Shown here one piece after another: positions 17,131 to 29,024 of a stretch of DNA of 64,000 nucleotides. This DNA comes from Craterostigma plantagineum (lineage: Eukaryota; Streptophyta; Magnoliopsida; Lamiales; Linderniaceae). Positions within the stretch are counted from its first letter, which is position 1. Every line of letters begins with the position of its first letter. The notes beneath the pieces were generated by a model. The model saw only the letters and a list, made by a program, of their open reading frames with translations. It did not search any database and was not told the origin of the DNA. The stretch spans positions 62,001 through 126,000 of the forward strand of contig JAPQWV010000747.1 of assembly GCA_027422505.1 (NCBI GenBank), written 5' to 3'. The position numbers and the translations under genes are program-made.

Positions 17131-18355
17131 TTAGCACTTGATCTCCTTCAAACCGTGAGCAAAGTAAATAAACGTTGGATCGACAGCACCTTCCTTGTAG
17201 TAGGCAAACACAACGCTGCTGTCATCATGCATGCTCTCTCCCACAAAACTGCAAGAGAAATAGGCCTACGTTAGAATCACATAACAGTGAACTACGAAAA
17301 TGCTGCAGGGGAAGTGGAGACAAAATATGGTAGTGCTTCTTACAATTGGAGGTCTTTGAGCTTTGAAAGCAAGAACTTGGTTGCACCCTCGACGGACTTC
17401 TTGAACTCCTCTTGCTTCTCGGGTTCAAGCTTGGGAGTCAACATCTTGATGTATTTCTTAACGTATGCAACAAATTGCTTCTTGTCAAAGGGCGGTTGTT
17501 CCTGTAAAACAAAACACGTAGGATTAAGAGTTGCGATTTTTTTTTTTTACCTAAGCAAAGCGGAAATGGTTCAGCAAGAGTATATGCTCAAGTAATAAAC
17601 CTGAAGCCTAAAAGTGTCGACAATGTCAACTACTTTACAAGCTTGGTCGTCAACGCTTTCATCTTCTTCACCGCCTTCGGCTGATGGATTTGCACCAATG
17701 TCTACATCAACGGCACCCTTAACAACCCACTGCAGAAAACATGAAGTGTTAGAACATCCGTAATAGGTTATGATAACAGGGTTTGCTGATCAAGAAACAG
17801 TGGAACGGAATTGCTCTAACCTTTCCTTCAACTTCCCAAAGCGCTCCATTCTCGAGTTCCTTGTAAGGAAAGGAGTCAGAGAGGAGTTCATCACCTACAA
17901 TTCGACCAAAGTTAAACACAATAAAATAAATATGACAAAATATATAACAGCTATTGCAAAATCGAACAATAGCAAAGTGACATGATTTCTCGAGCGGTAA
18001 GAAGACTGGAGTATCGGACAAACAGCTAAAAAGCGCAACAAAATTCGACCTTTCGTGGCCAAAAGACATTATTCTACGGCTAACTGCACAACTGAAGGCG
18101 CACGGCATATAAATCCGTAAGGCTGAACGATAATAAAAACTCGATCGGAGCCAACAACAAAGTTTACCAAAAGGCCCAACACCCACCACCAGAATGGAAT
18201 AAAGATCGTGTCTTTACGGCAAAATGGCTAGGATCTGAAATCCCATCCCAAAACCAACGACAGCCCACATCACCAAACACGATTCTACCACAACATACAG
18301 CAAAAACTACCAAGTAATCCATCAAACCTGTAAGTAAATCTTGATAGACCAGCAT
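17131..18355 (-). CDS. TCTP: Translationally controlled tumor protein homologue
   Basis: Small conserved cytosolic protein linked to growth control, TOR/Rab GTPase signalling and calcium binding. Five exons on the minus strand: 18355-18328, 17894-17821, 17729-17601, 17501-17344, 17248-17131. Together they give exactly 168 residues, the standard plant TCTP length. The protein starts [20 protein letters not shown], has the TCTP signature region around [20 protein letters not shown], and ends [11 protein letters not shown]. The start at 18355 matches the family; an in-frame GTG two codons upstream is not needed. A TATA box lies about 120 bases upstream of the ATG. The gene is divergent from eIF2-gamma, with 792 bases between the two starts. 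Confidence 0.97.
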
Positions 18356-18472
18356 GATCACACAATTGAACCGCTCTTCGATCTCTTTCCAAACACGAAT
18401 ATATCAACTTCACAGAGAGCAAAGCACGCAGCGAGATCGAGAGAGAGAGTTTCCTTAGCTACTGATCTAGGG

Positions 18473-18480
18473 TATATATA
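18473..18480 (-). promoter_or_regulatory. TATA box of TCTP
   Basis: TATATATA, read on the minus strand, at a suitable distance before a CT-rich leader. Confidence 0.55.
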
Positions 18481-18804
18481 GGGCAACGGTTTGTTGATTG
18501 TTCCGTAATCTGCGAAGGGTTTTCGTATTCCAAAATTAGACAAAGATATGCTTAATATTTACGGATCGCACACTCTTCTTATCTTCGACTTAATGGGCTT
18601 TTGCTGATGGGCATTTCCAATTTCATAATCCTTATTTCGCAAATGGTCCTTTTACAGTAGATATATTACATAATTGCCACACGAACTAAATTAGATTGGG
18701 CCATTTATGGTACAAGTTCTAAGAGAGGGGGTTATAATGAAATTACCGAACAATATATGAATCAGGTAAATGACGAATATCAATCCCTAGCCTCCACTGT
18801 TCAG

Positions 18805-18812
18805 AAACCCTA
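18805..18812 (+). promoter_or_regulatory. Telo-box near eIF2-gamma start
   Basis: AAACCCTA lies about 55 bases before the putative leader intron. Telo-boxes near the transcription start are common in plant translation-apparatus genes. Confidence 0.5.
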
Positions 18813-19147
18813 GCTCAGCTCTTTCGATACACCAATAAGTTAGCCGACGGCTCTGGCAATACAAAGGTTGTGATTCTCTTTGATAACCTAATACTCCCAA
18901 TATATTATTTGTTTCATCTGATTTATGTACTTTTTCATGGTTTGGTAGTTTTTTCTTGGATAAATGAGGTTTTTTTATGTGGTCCGGCGATGATGTCGTG
19001 AATTTTCATCCGTTTTTCTCATTCCACGGTTTATGAATTGGAATTCCTCGAAGATATTAGCTTGCCACTGATTCGCTCTGTTGCCTCTTGTATATGCAGC
19101 TGAATTCTTACTCTGATAGTTCGAGGATCTGACTTAGGATCAGCAAA

Positions 19148-21378
19148 ATGTCGAAAAAGGGGTTGATGGAGCAGGATTTAAGCAAGTTGGATGTAACCAA
19201 GCTACATCCGCTATCTCCCGAGGTTATTTCTCGCCAGGCGACAATTAACATCGGTAAGCTTGTAATGATTCTGCTTTTTCTGAGGGAGATTAAGTATTGG
19301 GTTCATTGCGGACCAATTTTTGGATTTTTCAGGAACCATTGGCCATGTGGCTCATGGGAAGTCAACAGTTGTAAAAGCCATATCTGGCGTCCAGGTATTC
19401 GCTTTCTCCATATTGATTTATGGTTTACATATACCATTTTCTTTACCAACAATGGTGGAAGGTTTACTGCCTTGTGCAACCTTGAGATTAAGTGTAATTC
19501 AGTGGTAGGGATCCTTCTAATTAGGATTGCTCTTTTGCACGCAGACTGTTCGGTTTAAGAATGAGTTGGAACGTAACATCACTATCAAGCTTGGATATGC
19601 GAATGCAAAGATATACAAATGTGAAGATGACCGATGCCCTCGACCCATGTGCTACAAGTATGCCTTATAACTTTGATTCTGGTCTATTTTCTCGTTTTTT
19701 TCTTTCACTAAGTGTGGTTCTCAATTTTTTCACTTATATCTTTATCAGGGCTTATGGAAGTGGAAAAGAAGATAGTCCAATGTGTGAGGTGCCTGGTTTT
19801 GAGAACCGTGCGATGAAGTTGCTCAGACACGTGTCATTTGTCGATTGCCCAGTATGTTTCTGTTTTAATCCTTATGTATAACTTTATATCACTCCGTACA
19901 TATTTCGACTGAGTTCTGCTATATGGAGCTACACATGAGTATAGATTTCTAGTTCACTGTGTACAACACCATGTTTCACAGGGTTATTACCAATTGTAGG
20001 TTTCAAGAATGTTTACCTATATGATGCTATAATGTTGCTTGCCTGCAGGGTCATGACATTCTCATGGCTACCATGCTTAACGGGGCTGCAATCATGGATG
20101 GGGCTCTGCTTCTCATAGCTGCCAATGAGAGCTGTCCTCAACCTCAGACTTCAGAACATTTGGCTGCTGTTGAAATCATGCGCCTCCAGCATATAATAAT
20201 ACTTCAAAATAAAGTCGATCTTGTTCAGGAAAATGTTGCTATCAACCAGCACGAAGCCATTCAGAAATTTATCCAGGTATGTTGGTTGATTATAAATTGC
20301 AAACTCTGCTTGCTCGTGTCTGTTCCTAACACCATATTTGATTTGTATCCTAAGGGAACTGTTGCTGGTAGTGCCCCAGTGGTACCAATATCTGCACAGC
20401 TGAAGTACAATATTGATGTTGTCTGCGAATATATTGTGAAGAAAATCCCTATTCCAGAAAGGAATTTCATCTCTCCCCCAAATATGATTGTGATCCGATC
20501 GTTCGACGTCAACAAACCGGGGTTTGAAGTTGATGAAATAAAGGGTGGCGTTGCTGGTGGAAGTATACTGAAGGTGTGGGTTTTGCTTCCATTTTTCATA
20601 AAGATTGATCCCTTCTCATTTTCTCCCTTTTACTTACCGTCGCCAATTGGGTAATTCGCAGGGTGTTTTGAAAGTCAATCAGTTCATCGAGGTTCGTCCC
20701 GGTATCGTTGTCAAAGATGAAAATGATAACATCAAATGCACCCCAATATATTCAAGAATAGTTTCATTGTACGCGGAGCAAAATGAGTTACAATTTGCGG
20801 TGCCTGGAGGACTTATTGGAGTTGGAACAACCATGGATCCTACACTTACACGTGCTGATAGGTTGGTGGGGCAGGTACTTGGCGAAGTTGGTTCTCTCCC
20901 CGAAGTGTACGTCGAACTCGAGGTATAGAGTAGCCTTAGAAAAGTCACCAGCTTATATGATCACCCCATGTAGCAGCAAAAGATCATTTGAAGGATATGT
21001 TTTTAACACTATCTATTTGTACTTTTTTCCAGTTTCTAATAACGCTCATCATTTTCCTTGCAACTGCAGGTTAATTTCTTCTTGCTTCGTCGTCTTCTTG
21101 GCGTAAGGACAAAGGACACTGAGAGGCAAGGCAAAGTCTCAAAGTTGGCAAAGGGGGAGATCCTAATGCTCAACATAGGGTCAATGTCCACGGGGGCTAG
21201 AGTCGTGGCTGTTAAGAACGTGTTTGCAAAACTACAGCTCACTTCGCCTGTCTGCACCAGCCAAGGTGAGAAGATCGCATTGAGTCGCAGAATAGATAGG
21301 CATTGGCGTCTGATTGGCTGGGGCCAAATTCAAGCTGGTATTACACTTGACGTCCCACCCGCTCCCCAATTTAAGTGA
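19148..21378 (+). CDS. Translation initiation factor eIF2 subunit gamma
   Basis: GTP-binding subunit of eIF2, which carries initiator Met-tRNA to the 40S ribosome. Eight exons: 19148-19253, 19333-19394, 19545-19657, 19749-19851, 20049-20276, 20355-20573, 20662-20922, 21070-21378. All phases agree and give 466 residues, the usual length. Visible motifs are G1 GHVAHGKST, the zinc-ribbon cysteines in [16 protein letters not shown]3 DCPGHD and G4 NKVD. The C-terminal part has the beta-barrel domains ([34 protein letters not shown]). The protein starts [20 protein letters not shown], as in other plants. Nothing looks broken. Confidence 0.97.
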
Positions 21379-23097
21379 AGTACACCACTGCAATCCCCTC
21401 AACTGAAGGCGAACAAAACACTTTTTAAGCTACGAAGAGAACACAGGTGCTGGAAATGATGATTTATGTTAGATCGGTGATCATATTTGATTTGGATTTT
21501 CGGATACTTTTGCCGTCTTTGGTCATTTCATTTTTCTTTCATCCACTGTGGGAGTTTCCGGTCATTGTCTTATTTGGGTTTGATGCATTTTGAATGATAT
21601 GCTGTGTCTTGACTTCTCTGAGTTGTGAATTAAGGCATCACAAGGGTTTAATAATTCTTCAATTGTGAGAGACAGTGCACGAATATACGACCAACTGATG
21701 GCTTTTAGACGTATGGATCGATTTTCATCAATAGATAGCTTCATGCAGCTAGGTTGGCTTCTACGGCCTTAAAGTCCCTCCATATTTGCAATAGAAAGAT
21801 GGACTCATTACGATACTTGTCAACCCTCCGAGAAATGTTATCGTCAAGGCGATAGTTTTGGGTTGAAACCTAGTCAGTCGCCTTCACTATCCTTGTTTGA
21901 GTTTCGTCAGTTACTATCTTACATTCGCCGCGAATCTGTCGAAGCCCATCAAGAATCTATGAAGTTGAAAAGGCAGCTGAAAAAGGGCTGTCTGGTCTCT
22001 TAATGCTCGAGTTATTGCATTGCAAAGCAAACAAAAGAACAGTAAGCAACAATTGGGACTTCTATGCAATGAAATGTTGAATAGTGATGATTGATCATTG
22101 CGAAATAGACGGGTCTTTGAGAATGTGGCCTACCCTACACACCATTGGCACATGGTGCATTCAAGTCTCTTGCAGGAGATGCCCATATAGTCTTTTGATT
22201 GAACTATAGTCCAGCCATACTTTTTCTTTCTATTATTTTATTTTGGAAGGTACACACAAGAGAAAGACATTTAAATATCTCAGTGATCATAAATCGTCAG
22301 GACCCATTTGATCTTTCCTTGCTGTAATGTCAAAATTCCATCTTATGGACTAGGGGAATTTTGTTTCTAACAATTAGTATCAAAGTGATCTATGAATATG
22401 GATTAAAGTAAATTTTACTTTTTTATTTTCTAAACACCTACATAAAATTTTGTGATCTATGCTTTACTGGTGCTCCTAAAGACAAACACAACACCTCAAC
22501 AATCAAATGGTACATGAATCAGATATTCCAAAATCTGTGCCCTATAATAGCACTGTTTCATCTGCCAAAAACATGTGCAATTGTTTTGATTCTCATTCTA
22601 TTACATCACCTAATTTTGTTCACATTGATTGGACAAAGGCACAACGGTATTGTGTCGTGGCACGTGCTCACATTCAGTGAGACATGTGACTCATTTCAGA
22701 TTCTAACGTTCTTTTCGCGGAAACTCTCCTTCGAACGGTCCCATCCATGAATTGAATCTTCACTTTCAACGTTGAAAGTTTTTTAACAACAAAATCCAAT
22801 AAAAAGTCTGCAATAATTATCTCTCTCAATACAAGGACAAAATGTGGTCTCTTCTTCCATCGTTTTTACAGTGGTAAAAAACGCAGGAAAATACTGGAAA
22901 AAGAAATATTTTATTCTCAGCTCAAACTTAATTTACAGAGATTAATGCACACACATCAATGGTCTTCTGGGCTTAGATCCTTCTCAAGATTCAAACTTGC
23001 AAGATACACAAGAAGCAGACACTGAAGCAACAAAAGAGTTTTAAACGAAGAACAGAAAGGGATCATCGGATTACGAAGCAAAGAAGAAGGCCACTCT
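21379..23097. other. Intergenic region with a possible retroelement relic
   Basis: After the eIF2-gamma 3' UTR I see no gene. At 22364-22395 the sequence TTTCTAACAATTAGTATCAAAGTGAT resembles an LTR end followed by a mutated tRNA-iMet primer site, so an old copia fragment is possible. The last part is the 3' UTR of the minus-strand gene ending at 23098. Confidence 0.45.
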
Positions 23098-24402
23098 CTA
23101 CGCCAATATCGAAGGAATTGCAGCTAAATTTGGAGCCACGTTCTTCCCAGAAGCAGCAGATTCTCTTCTCCCACTGTAAGAAGATTTGCTGAAAGCTCTC
23201 ATAGGGCTCGCAAGCGCCCATCCCCAGCTCCTACTTCTTCCATGGGAGAGGTTCGTCCTTACAGTCGAATGAGAAGGCGTCGACTTGTTATTATTCGCAT
23301 TCATTGCATTAACGCCATCCTCAGCTGAAGAGGACGAAGAAGAAGACGAAGTGATCATGAACCCACTGAAAATCCCACCACACCTAACTCTTTCGCTCCC
23401 ATTATTATTACCAGCAACTCTTCCGTTGTTCCTATGAAGGGACGATTGAACTCCTCTGTGCTTCCCTTCTCTCTGAGACTCGACTCTCCTCAGCGTACAG
23501 TCTCCAAAACCAGTCGAAATCCTCTCAAAGAAGTCGCCTGAGAAGCTTCTGCTTCCACAGCCCACAGATCTTGACCGTGAAACCTTTCGATCGAACGTCG
23601 TAGCTTGATTTGTTGGGCTTCTGCTACCGTTCTCATCCACCACGGCCAACTCCTCTCCTTTGCTGCTGCTTTTCTTGACTCCCACGGCGGCGGCGGCGGC
23701 CTTCGCAGTTCTAGGCGTAGTTGTCGGCGTAAAGTTCGAATCTTTGGAGTTCTTATCGCTTCTTTTAACAGTGGAGTGTTGCTTAGTGGACAAGTAGAGG
23801 AATGACCAGAACCCTGCTCGTCTGTGAGGGCTGTAATAATCTTCGCCGTACTTTTCGCTTAGGTAAAGCATACCTCTCCTCGGCGTGGCGGTGGACTTGC
23901 TTCTCTTCAGCAGAACGCCGGCGGAATCCGAAGCAGTCGCTGTAGCGTCGCTCTTCTTCGTCTTCTTTCTCCCATGGGTCAAAATGAAAGGCAATCTTGA
24001 CGATCTCCTCGCGCTGCAAAAACCGCTGCTGCAGTCAGCGCCTCCTCCGTTCCCAGCGTTCATCAGAGAGGAACCGCCGCCGCCGACGACGGCGTGGTTC
24101 TTCTGTCTGTCGCTGCTGGCGGAAACGCCGCCGTTGTTAACGGCGTCGGATCTGAAGGATGGCGAAGAAGATGAAGACGAAGCTGGGAGCACAATCGCTG
24201 GGAAAGACGAAGAAACGAGCTTTCCCAGCTTTTCTTGGAGGCAAAATGCGCAGATTCCGCCCGGCGTGCTGTTCTTCGAAGGATGGTTAGCGCATTGCAT
24301 GGCGTCTTCTTCTTCGCCGCCGCCAATATCTTCACGCGCCACCTCAGCTACTCCCATTTGTTTTCTTCTCCTCTTCTGATCTAGCTCGAGCCAAGATTTC
24401 AA
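23098..24402 (-). CDS. Uncharacterised plant protein with CxxH/CxxC motif
   Basis: Single-exon ORF of 434 residues. I do not recognise a named family member. Near the N-terminus (about residues 37-60) it has C-x2-H-x10-C-x2-C followed by LQEKLGKLV, reading QCANHPSKNSTPGGICAFCL. This pattern, a histidine-proline and then GGICAFCL, is found in plant-specific proteins of unknown function and resembles the cysteine motif at the start of OCTOPUS-type proteins. The rest is serine-rich, basic and low in complexity, with RKVSRSRSVGCGSRSFSGDF and a conserved-looking C-terminal RSRSWGWALASPMRAF. No signal peptide or membrane segment is visible. The methionine at residue 16 (MGVAEVAREDIGGGEEEDAM) is an equally possible start. 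The function is unknown. Confidence 0.8.
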   Translation of the reverse strand: MKSWLELDQKRRRKQMGVAEVAREDIGGGEEEDAMQCANHPSKNSTPGGICAFCLQEKLGKLVSSSFPAIVLPASSSSSSPSFRSDAVNNGGVSASSDRQKNHAVVGGGGSSLMNAGNGGGADCSSGFCSARRSSRLPFILTHGRKKTKKSDATATASDSAGVLLKRSKSTATPRRGMLYLSEKYGEDYYSPHRRAGFWSFLYLSTKQHSTVKRSDKNSKDSNFTPTTTPRTAKAAAAAVGVKKSSSKGEELAVVDENGSRSPTNQATTFDRKVSRSRSVGCGSRSFSGDFFERISTGFGDCTLRRVESQREGKHRGVQSSLHRNNGRVAGNNNGSERVRCGGIFSGFMITSSSSSSSSAEDGVNAMNANNNKSTPSHSTVRTNLSHGRSRSWGWALASPMRAFSKSSYSGRRESAASGKNVAPNLAAIPSILA

Positions 24403-24583
24403 GTTGACGCAGATTCGAGCGAGCCCAGGCGAAAAAAAGGTCCAATCTTTGCTAACAGCGAAACACTAAAAAGAGGGTAGTGGGCGTTGTTTTGCGAAGA
24501 GAGTCAAATTACTTAGTGAACTATCGAAATCAGTAAGAAAAAATCAAAAGGGCTTTGAAGTAAGCGAAAGGTATATAATATAT

Positions 24584-24902
24584 AGGGTAAATTATTATTC
24601 AGGCCCCAAAAGTGATTAAAAATAGTTTCAAGAACCTTTAAGAAAAAATTTTAGTTTAAAGGACCAACTTTTCGTGAAATTTAAAGATAAGGACCAACTG
24701 TTATAAAGTATGTATGAATTGTTATCGGATGATCGTTTTCTGTTATTTTCATAACAATGTACTGTTATTGTGAGAACAATGAATTGTTACTGCAGACCAA
24801 TAAATTGTTACTGAATAATCGGGTCCTTAAAACTAATTTTTTTTCTGACAGGACCTGAACAAAATTTCAGACCCTGACAGGGGACTGGACAAAAATTTCC
24901 CC
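24584..24902. repeat. Interspersed repeat, MITE-like
   Basis: Begins GGGTAAATTATTATTCAGGCC and ends near GACTGGACAAAAATTTCCCC. Its interior (GGATGATCGTTTTCTGTTA...) resembles the reverse complement of 10650-10983. So the two loci carry diverged copies of one family in opposite orientation. Confidence 0.5.
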
Positions 24903-25346
24903 TAATATATATTTACACATTGAGAAGTGAGCAAAGACAGCTTAAACGTGGGTTAACTTTAGCTGTCTTTTACTGGTAAAAAAAAAAAAGAAAGGCCTTA
25001 ATAACGACATGAACATAAAATAAACAGCACGCAGTAAACATAATTACAGAAGCTGCGTACAAAGAAAGTGGCCATCTAAACTGTCATAATTTATCATTTT
25101 CCTCATCGTAACAGCTTTTTTCATCTCGAGAGTGCTTAGTGTGTTTTTCAATATTGTTTTGTTTCTATATAGGACTCATGAATGTAGTTGGGATTATTGA
25201 TTATTATTATTATTAGTTCTGCCCTAAGGTAATAAAGGATGCGCCCAATGCGTTTGCTGTCTGTGGTCCTAAAACCTGTACTGTGCTTCATATCAGGTGG
25301 ATTTAATTAAATTATTTAATTGTGGGTCAATGTCATTTAAGAAATA

Positions 25347-25563
25347 CTCTCTCCGATTTTATATACATATCGTTTTAGCTCTCTAATTTTGTTTATAATT
25401 AGATGTCGTTTTACAGATTTCAATACAAATATTTATCATATTTCCAATTTTACCCTTTTTACTATTTTCAATTAATAAATGGAAAGTAAGTATATTGAAT
25501 AGTCTTAAGCAATTAATTGTTTGGGTAAAACCTTAAACAACATGTAAATAAAATTGGAGGAAA
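25347..25563. mobile_element. Stowaway-like MITE
   Basis: Starts CTCTCTCCGATTTTAT and ends with the reverse complement of TTTCCTCCAATTTTAT, flanked by TA on both sides. The CTCCCTCCGT-type end and TA target site are the hallmarks of Stowaway (Tc1/mariner) MITEs. Confidence 0.7.
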
Positions 25564-26070
25564 TAGAAGATTTATATTTGTTAAATGTTTGGAAACTAGG
25601 TTAGTCGGTGATTTATTGCATTTGGTTGCATGGCTGTGTCTTGTCTGGATCCTTAACGAACGCTTTTATGTCCTTTGGTTTTTTTTTTGCTACAACAAAC
25701 ACTTCAATAAAAGCCTTTTTTTTTCTAAAACGATAGCCACTTCAATAAAAGCCTCACTGTCGCTTTTTCATGTGAAAATACAAATCAACCCGGTTTGAAT
25801 TGGATGGGTCGGGGCGACCCGACGGCCTAGCTAGTTTTGTAGCCTTTACTACAAATGAGTCCAAAGCGTAGTAACTGCCCAATATTATATGCCTTTGCCT
25901 CCCTAATTAAATTATGTGTCTAAGCTGAGCCCATCATTTACTGGGCAAATAAAGCCCATGCAAAATGAAGCAAGAACTATGACCCATATTCAATTATTTA
26001 TTCATGCACATGGGCCCACCAATGCTCATGCAACCTAAACTAACAATGAATAATCTTTCCAATTTATTAA

Positions 26071-26581
26071 GGCTGCTTTCGCTTTTATTGATAGGAAAAT
26101 ATGAGATGAGTTATCAAAGGATTATTTATCAGAGGAGTTATCCAAGACACGTGTTCGCTTTACAATATATAATCTAAGTATTATTTGTAAAATTACAAAA
26201 AAAAACCTTTAACTCATCTCTACATAGTTTTAAAATAAATTATTCTTGTGAATATCAAAAAATTATGCGTATCAATTTAATCACCATGAAACAAATAATA
26301 AATTGGTGTTGTTTATTTATTTTTATCATATAAATCACGTGAAATAAAGATGAATTTATGATATGGTGATGTAAGGTTATTATAGTCATTTTGTAATAAT
26401 AAGCTTTGGATTAGTTGTCATGGCCCAACTCATTGGAATAATTAAACTGGGCTTGATTGATTATAATAACGGTCCTATGTTTCATCTCGGGCTTTAAACA
26501 GATGGACACTTTGAAACTTGACAGGATAATAATGGATAAATTGGACTTTATCTCACCTTATCACACAAAGTAAATGCGGCC
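26071..26581. mobile_element. Tourist-like (PIF/Harbinger) MITE
   Basis: Left end GGCTGCTTTCGCTTTTATTGAT; the right end reverse-complemented begins GGCCGCATTTACTTTGTGTG. TAA lies directly on both sides (26068-26070 and 26582-26584), the usual 3 bp target duplication of this superfamily. No transposase ORF. Confidence 0.65.
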
Positions 26582-26600
26582 TAAGGAGAGAATCATATGT

Positions 26601-26987
26601 AGGGGCGTTGATTCGCTAATAACCAACCGATCGAAAGTTCGGTCCGGGAATATTCTAATTGAATACCGAATTTTTTTCGATTCGGTTAACCGACCAGAAA
26701 ACCCGAATTTTAATAATAAAAAATAAAAAATAATAATATTAATATGGTGGATATATATTATTAAATAAGACATATAAAAATATATCGTTATATATTTATG
26801 TGTATATAAAAATAAAAAAAATGGGAAATTGGTTTTCGGTTCTGATCGGTCACCGAGGTGATAAACCTAACCTAACCTGAATTGTTTTCGGTTATCAAAA
26901 TAAAAATCGAAAATCGAACCGAATTTTTTTGTTCGGTAGTCGGTAGTTCGGTTCGTTCGGTCGGTTAGCCTACGTTCGAACACCCCT
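26601..26987. repeat. hAT-type non-autonomous repeat
   Basis: The ends AGGGGCGTTGATTCG and (reverse) AGGGGTGTTCGAACG are inverted. The interior is filled with CGGTT/AACCG words. This AGGGGTGTTC start with CGGTT repeats is typical of common plant hAT MITEs. A clean 8 bp duplication is not visible. Confidence 0.55.
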
Positions 26988-27618
26988 CAGCTTATAGTAA
27001 CTGCTCTCTAATGATTGGGTGTGTCAGCCATTAAAATTAGATATGACCCCTTGATTTTAAATTTATCTCGTTATATCATCTAAAATCATTTTTATACTTC
27101 TAAAAATAATATAAAATGAAACTTTATATTATAATTTTACCTATTATAAGTAACTTATTACATAAGTTCATAAATTTACATCGCCACACACATCGATTGC
27201 GCAAAAATTATTAGTACTAATTAAAGGTATTACATGTGATGATCACTAACTACTACTAACATAACATCACATGACATTCTTGGTGAGTTAAGTGGAGACA
27301 TACACACCGAACCCCACTCGACTTCCTTCGCTACTCCACCACACATGCCCTTTTCCGTCATTTCACCACAGTCCCGCGTCGTCTTCATAGACTAATCGAA
27401 GTCCACGGTTCAACTAAACAGCGTTCCTTTATGCCCATAATGCCCATCAGTCCCCTCACCGAAACCACCAAGAACCTTCCTACTCTTTAACTTTTTCCTC
27501 GCATATATAAGTCCAACCACGAGCCACCTTCATTTATCTATCCTAAAAAATAAATAATTATCGTGAATAAATATCCAAAAAAAAAGTATCAATTTCAGTT
27601 CATCTCTTCATTCCTTAC

Positions 27619-28388
27619 ATGGCCGAGGCAACAAATGCAGGCAAGAACTTCGACAGAGCTCCATTCAACGAAGACGACGGAGGATATGAGCTGTCGGGGA
27701 AGTTAATGCTCGGCGCAATTGTTGTCCTCGTCTTCATCCTCGTTTTCATGGCGGGGACGCACATCTACTTCAAGTGGTACCTCCACCGCCTCCGCCGCAC
27801 TCAGGCGGAGCGCCTCCGCCGCCGGAGAGGCGTCGTCAGGAGGAGCCAGCAGCAGATCGTCCTCTACTCCTCCGCCTCCGCCCCAGACGGCGGGCTCGAG
27901 CCGTCGGTGCTGAACTCCCTGCCGGTGTACCTCCACTCGCCGAGCGACGGCGGCGGAGACGCCGCCGCCGTCCCGCCGGAGTGCGCCGTGTGCCTGTCGG
28001 AGTTCGAGGAGCGAGAGATAATAAGACTGCTTCCCAAGTGCAGCCACGCTTTCCACATAGAGTGCATCGACATGTGGTTCAGCAGCCACTCGACCTGCCC
28101 ACTTTGCCGGTCGGGGTGGAGCCCGTCGTGAACCGAGTCGTCGGACCGGCGGCGGGGAGGTGCGAGCCGGGTTCGAGCTCCGGCGTCGGAAAGGTGGACG
28201 GCGGCGGGCTGAGTCTGCAGGTGCCGTCGAGGTGGGACGAGCAGTCGAGTGCTTTGAATTCTCCGATGATGAGGAAAATGCTTTCTCTGACAAGAATACT
28301 CACCATGGGCGGTCGAGCTAGTGCCGACGTCGACTTGGAAAGTGGGAGGAGAGAGCCGAGTCAAACCCTTCAAGAAAGGTCAACGTGA
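27619..28388 (+). CDS. RING-H2 E3 ubiquitin ligase, ATL2-like, with C-terminal frameshift
   Basis: Membrane-anchored ubiquitin ligase of the plant ATL family. The first frame (27619-28131) encodes 170 residues. It has an N-terminal transmembrane helix in SGKLMLGAIVVLVFILVFM, the GLD-like motif GGLEPSVLNSLPV, and a complete RING-H2 finger ECAVCLSEF...HAFHIECIDMWF...CPLC. It then stops at 28129-28131. The next frame continues to 28386-28388 and reads VEPVVNRVV, later MMRKMLSLTRILT. That last piece is the conserved C-terminal ATL2-type motif (SPMxRMLSxTRxL). One missing base in the G4 run at 28113-28116 explains the break. Either the gene has lost its C-terminus or the assembly has a homopolymer error. 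No introns, as usual for ATL genes. Confidence 0.85.
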
Positions 28389-29024
28389 CAAATTTCGATA
28401 GATAATATAAATACCATATGCTACACCGTTGAATTAATTGTAGAATTTTCATGTATAGTATATAGATGGATGATAATTACATATTTTCTTTCCTTCTTTA
28501 ATATCGTAACACGTTACATAATGGCTTTTATCTTCTCAAGCACGAAACTACTCGGAAGTAACCTACAAAACGACAAAGCACCGAGCAATAATTTCATTAT
28601 AATATATCGTTACACGTTTTGAATGAATCTCTATGTTCCTAACATTGATTTTTCAAGATCGGACCAAAATCAGAGTCAAACCCCAACTGCTATAGTTCCC
28701 CACTTATTCTTGTTTAGATTATAAAATTGAGGCTTTAATTCTTGAATCGTCCATGCGAGACCCCAATTTTATAATCTTAACGATCCTTACATGAATTCGT
28801 TTGCTCTTTCCCCATAAAGTCAGCAGCTCTATAAAGATTATAAATATAGGAGCATTAACTTGGAGGTTTTATTGATAAATTAATGTCTACAACGGTTCAA
28901 CTAGTCGCAAGCAGGTACAATATTCTTGTAAATTTTGAATAAAAATAAAACAAAATACATAGATAGGTCGTATCGTTGCAATAAATGTAAGAAAAAATAA
29001 ATGTAAGAAAAGAACGCTTTAGCT
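28389..29024. other. Spacer between convergent RING and PME genes
   Basis: 3' UTR sequence of both genes and AT-rich spacer. Nothing else is seen. Confidence 0.6.

Larger units (their letters stand above)
18356..19147. promoter_or_regulatory. Bidirectional promoter, TCTP / eIF2-gamma
   Basis: Shared upstream region of two translation-related genes. It holds a TATA box for TCTP (18473-18480, read on minus), TGGGCT (18593-18598) and TGGGCC (18697-18702) site II-type motifs, and a telo-box AAACCCTA (18805-18812). A leader intron for eIF2-gamma is likely at 18867-19099 (donor GTTGTG, acceptor TATATGCAG). Site II plus telo-box is the known arrangement in plant genes for ribosomal and translation proteins. 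Confidence 0.6.
24403..27618. other. Long intergenic region with several MITEs
   Basis: AT-rich spacer between the minus-strand unknown gene and the RING gene. It holds an interspersed repeat (24584-24902), a Stowaway-like MITE (25347-25563), a Tourist-like MITE (26071-26581) and a hAT-type repeat (26601-26987), described separately. No coding sequence is supported. The last 300 bases are the promoter and leader of the RING gene. Confidence 0.65.
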
